Part shown: one piece after another, positions 19,192 to 20,186 of the stretch
How positions within the stretch are numbered: the first letter of the stretch is position 1
How the letters are laid out: each line of letters starts with the position of its first letter
Source: Isoetes engelmannii
Taxonomy: Eukaryota > Streptophyta > Lycopodiopsida > Isoetales > Isoetaceae
DNA length: 20,186 nucleotides
Assembly: GCA_011763485.2 (NCBI GenBank)
Contig: JAANSK020287934.1
Coordinates: 1-20,186, forward strand
Reading direction: 5' to 3'
Position numbers and translations under genes: made by a program
Notes under the pieces: model-generated
What the model saw: only the letters and a program-made list of their open reading frames with translations
Told to the model about the DNA's origin: nothing
Databases searched by the model: none

Positions 19192-19461
19192 GCCCACAAA
19201 GATCCCTTCGCGTACACGGCCTCTGCAACACGCATGAGGTCTTGGAAGAGCCTAGTCCGCCACAGCGGGAGAACAATGTACTACTCACGAGAAGAACCTA
19301 ACTTGTTACTTTAGATGACTGCATGAGCCCACAAAGATCCCTCCGCGTACACGGCCTCTGCAACACGCATGAGGTCTTGGAAGAGCCTAGTCCGCCACAA
19401 CGGGAGGACAATGTATTACTCACGAGAAGAACCTAACTTGTTACTTTAGATGACTGCATGA
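19192..19461. repeat. 135-bp tandem duplication
   Basis: The units at 19192 and 19327 both begin gcccacaaagatccct and contain cgcgtacacggcctctgcaa, then gaggtcttggaagagcctag. They differ at only a handful of bases. The sequence is GC-richer than its surroundings. It extends a short frame on the minus strand but no family is recognised. Confidence 0.92.
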
Positions 19462-20186
19462 GCTTCGGCCTGGGTATCCCCAGTCACCAGATGCTTGCAT
19501 GTCCTCCCAGATCCAGAAACAAGAACGCCGCATCCTAACATATGGAAAGACAAGAGCATGCAAAATAGTAGCGAATCCGACCTGAGTCCAAAGTAGTGGT
19601 GAAATCAGTGACACAGGGGATTAGCCTAATATCGTAGGAAATAGTAGCAAAGTGATAATCTCGACGCATGGAAGAATGGAAATTCAGTTCAAAGGATCTC
19701 AAAACCAAGATTTTCATTATTCTCTGCTATGGCGGCTGCATGTTTCATTTGAAGCTCATTTTTTGGTAGAGCTATGACCGATTTGGTTCTAGCTAGCCTT
19801 TGCCTTTTAACTCTGCTAAATGGCGGTGCTTAATGACCGGCCTAGGGTTCTGCAATGCCATGGCCGGTGGCTTTCTGACAGACCTCTGTTTTGCCTTGTA
19901 TGGCCGTAACGTATGATCTGACTGCTAATTCCTTGCAGATTTTCATGGCCGACTTTCTTTAGTTCCAGATTGGGCCTCCAGCTAACGAGACAGAGGTGTA
20001 TCTATTGTATGCTTATATAAGAGCAAGGGCTCAGTTCAGAGCCCGGGGGGGAGGGGGGGGGTTGACCTATCATATAGGGGGTACGTCGTCTGCGTGCAAG
20101 GGGTACCCTAAAACCCCCCTGTATATGCCTTAGAAATCTACCCAAAACCCCCATTTCAGCCACATATTGCCCCAGAATTACCCAAA
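19462..20186. other. Intergenic with TATA-like motif and G-run at the window end
   Basis: No gene is recognised. The plus strand has a TATA-like gcttatataagagc at 20011-20024, followed by a run of 16 G broken by a single A (20045-20061), then several C5-C6 runs. This could be the start of a promoter or LTR continuing beyond the window. Confidence 0.45.

Noticed and set aside
20106-20119. CCCTAAAACCC, telomere-like
   Set aside because: A single imperfect unit with no tandem array.

Overview
The window reads as nuclear DNA of a land plant. It holds a spliced gene with many short GT-AG introns, a Ty1/copia relic primed by initiator tRNA-Met, a CACTA transposon end, a LINE relic, a solo LTR, and fragments of typical plant genes (a GH17 glucanase, a type II inositol polyphosphate 5-phosphatase, a CCCH zinc finger). 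The one intact gene encodes a cyanobacterial-looking peptide chain release factor 3 (RF3). I do not recall a characterised RF3 in model flowering plants, so a non-seed plant (moss, liverwort, lycophyte or fern) is a reasonable guess but is not proven by the sequence.

Layout. 1-172: end of a CACTA-type DNA transposon with dense ACGTCG/CGACGT subterminal motifs, inserted into the 3' LTR of the next element. 173-4940: an old, broken Ty1/copia element on the minus strand with a complete 5' LTR, primer binding site, gag/protease/integrase/RT/RNase H remains, polypurine tract and a truncated 3' LTR. 4941-7827: no gene recognised; it holds a cluster of repeats and hairpins (5902-6455) and a 214-bp hairpin built around an internal 64-bp duplication (7011-7224). 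7828-12046: the RF3 gene on the minus strand, 16 exons whose junctions all join in phase to give 716 residues.

Upstream of RF3 (12047-17820) the DNA holds decayed material: a perfect (TTG)26 tract, a CCCH zinc-finger tail on the minus strand, two adjoining exons of an inositol polyphosphate 5-phosphatase on the plus strand, a LINE fragment on the minus strand, possible unidentified exons on the plus strand, and a frameshifted GH17 beta-1,3-glucanase on the minus strand split by a 524-bp solo LTR with a perfect 5-bp target-site duplication (GAAAG). 17821-20186 has no recognised gene; it carries a 135-bp tandem duplication and ends in a TATA-like motif followed by a G-run.

The genes do not form a functional unit. 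Only RF3 looks alive; its probable role is recycling of release factors 1 and 2 during plastid translation termination. A notable pattern is that about ten separate two-copy tandem duplications with periods of 27-135 bp are scattered over the window, inside introns, a LINE, an LTR, a hairpin and intergenic DNA.
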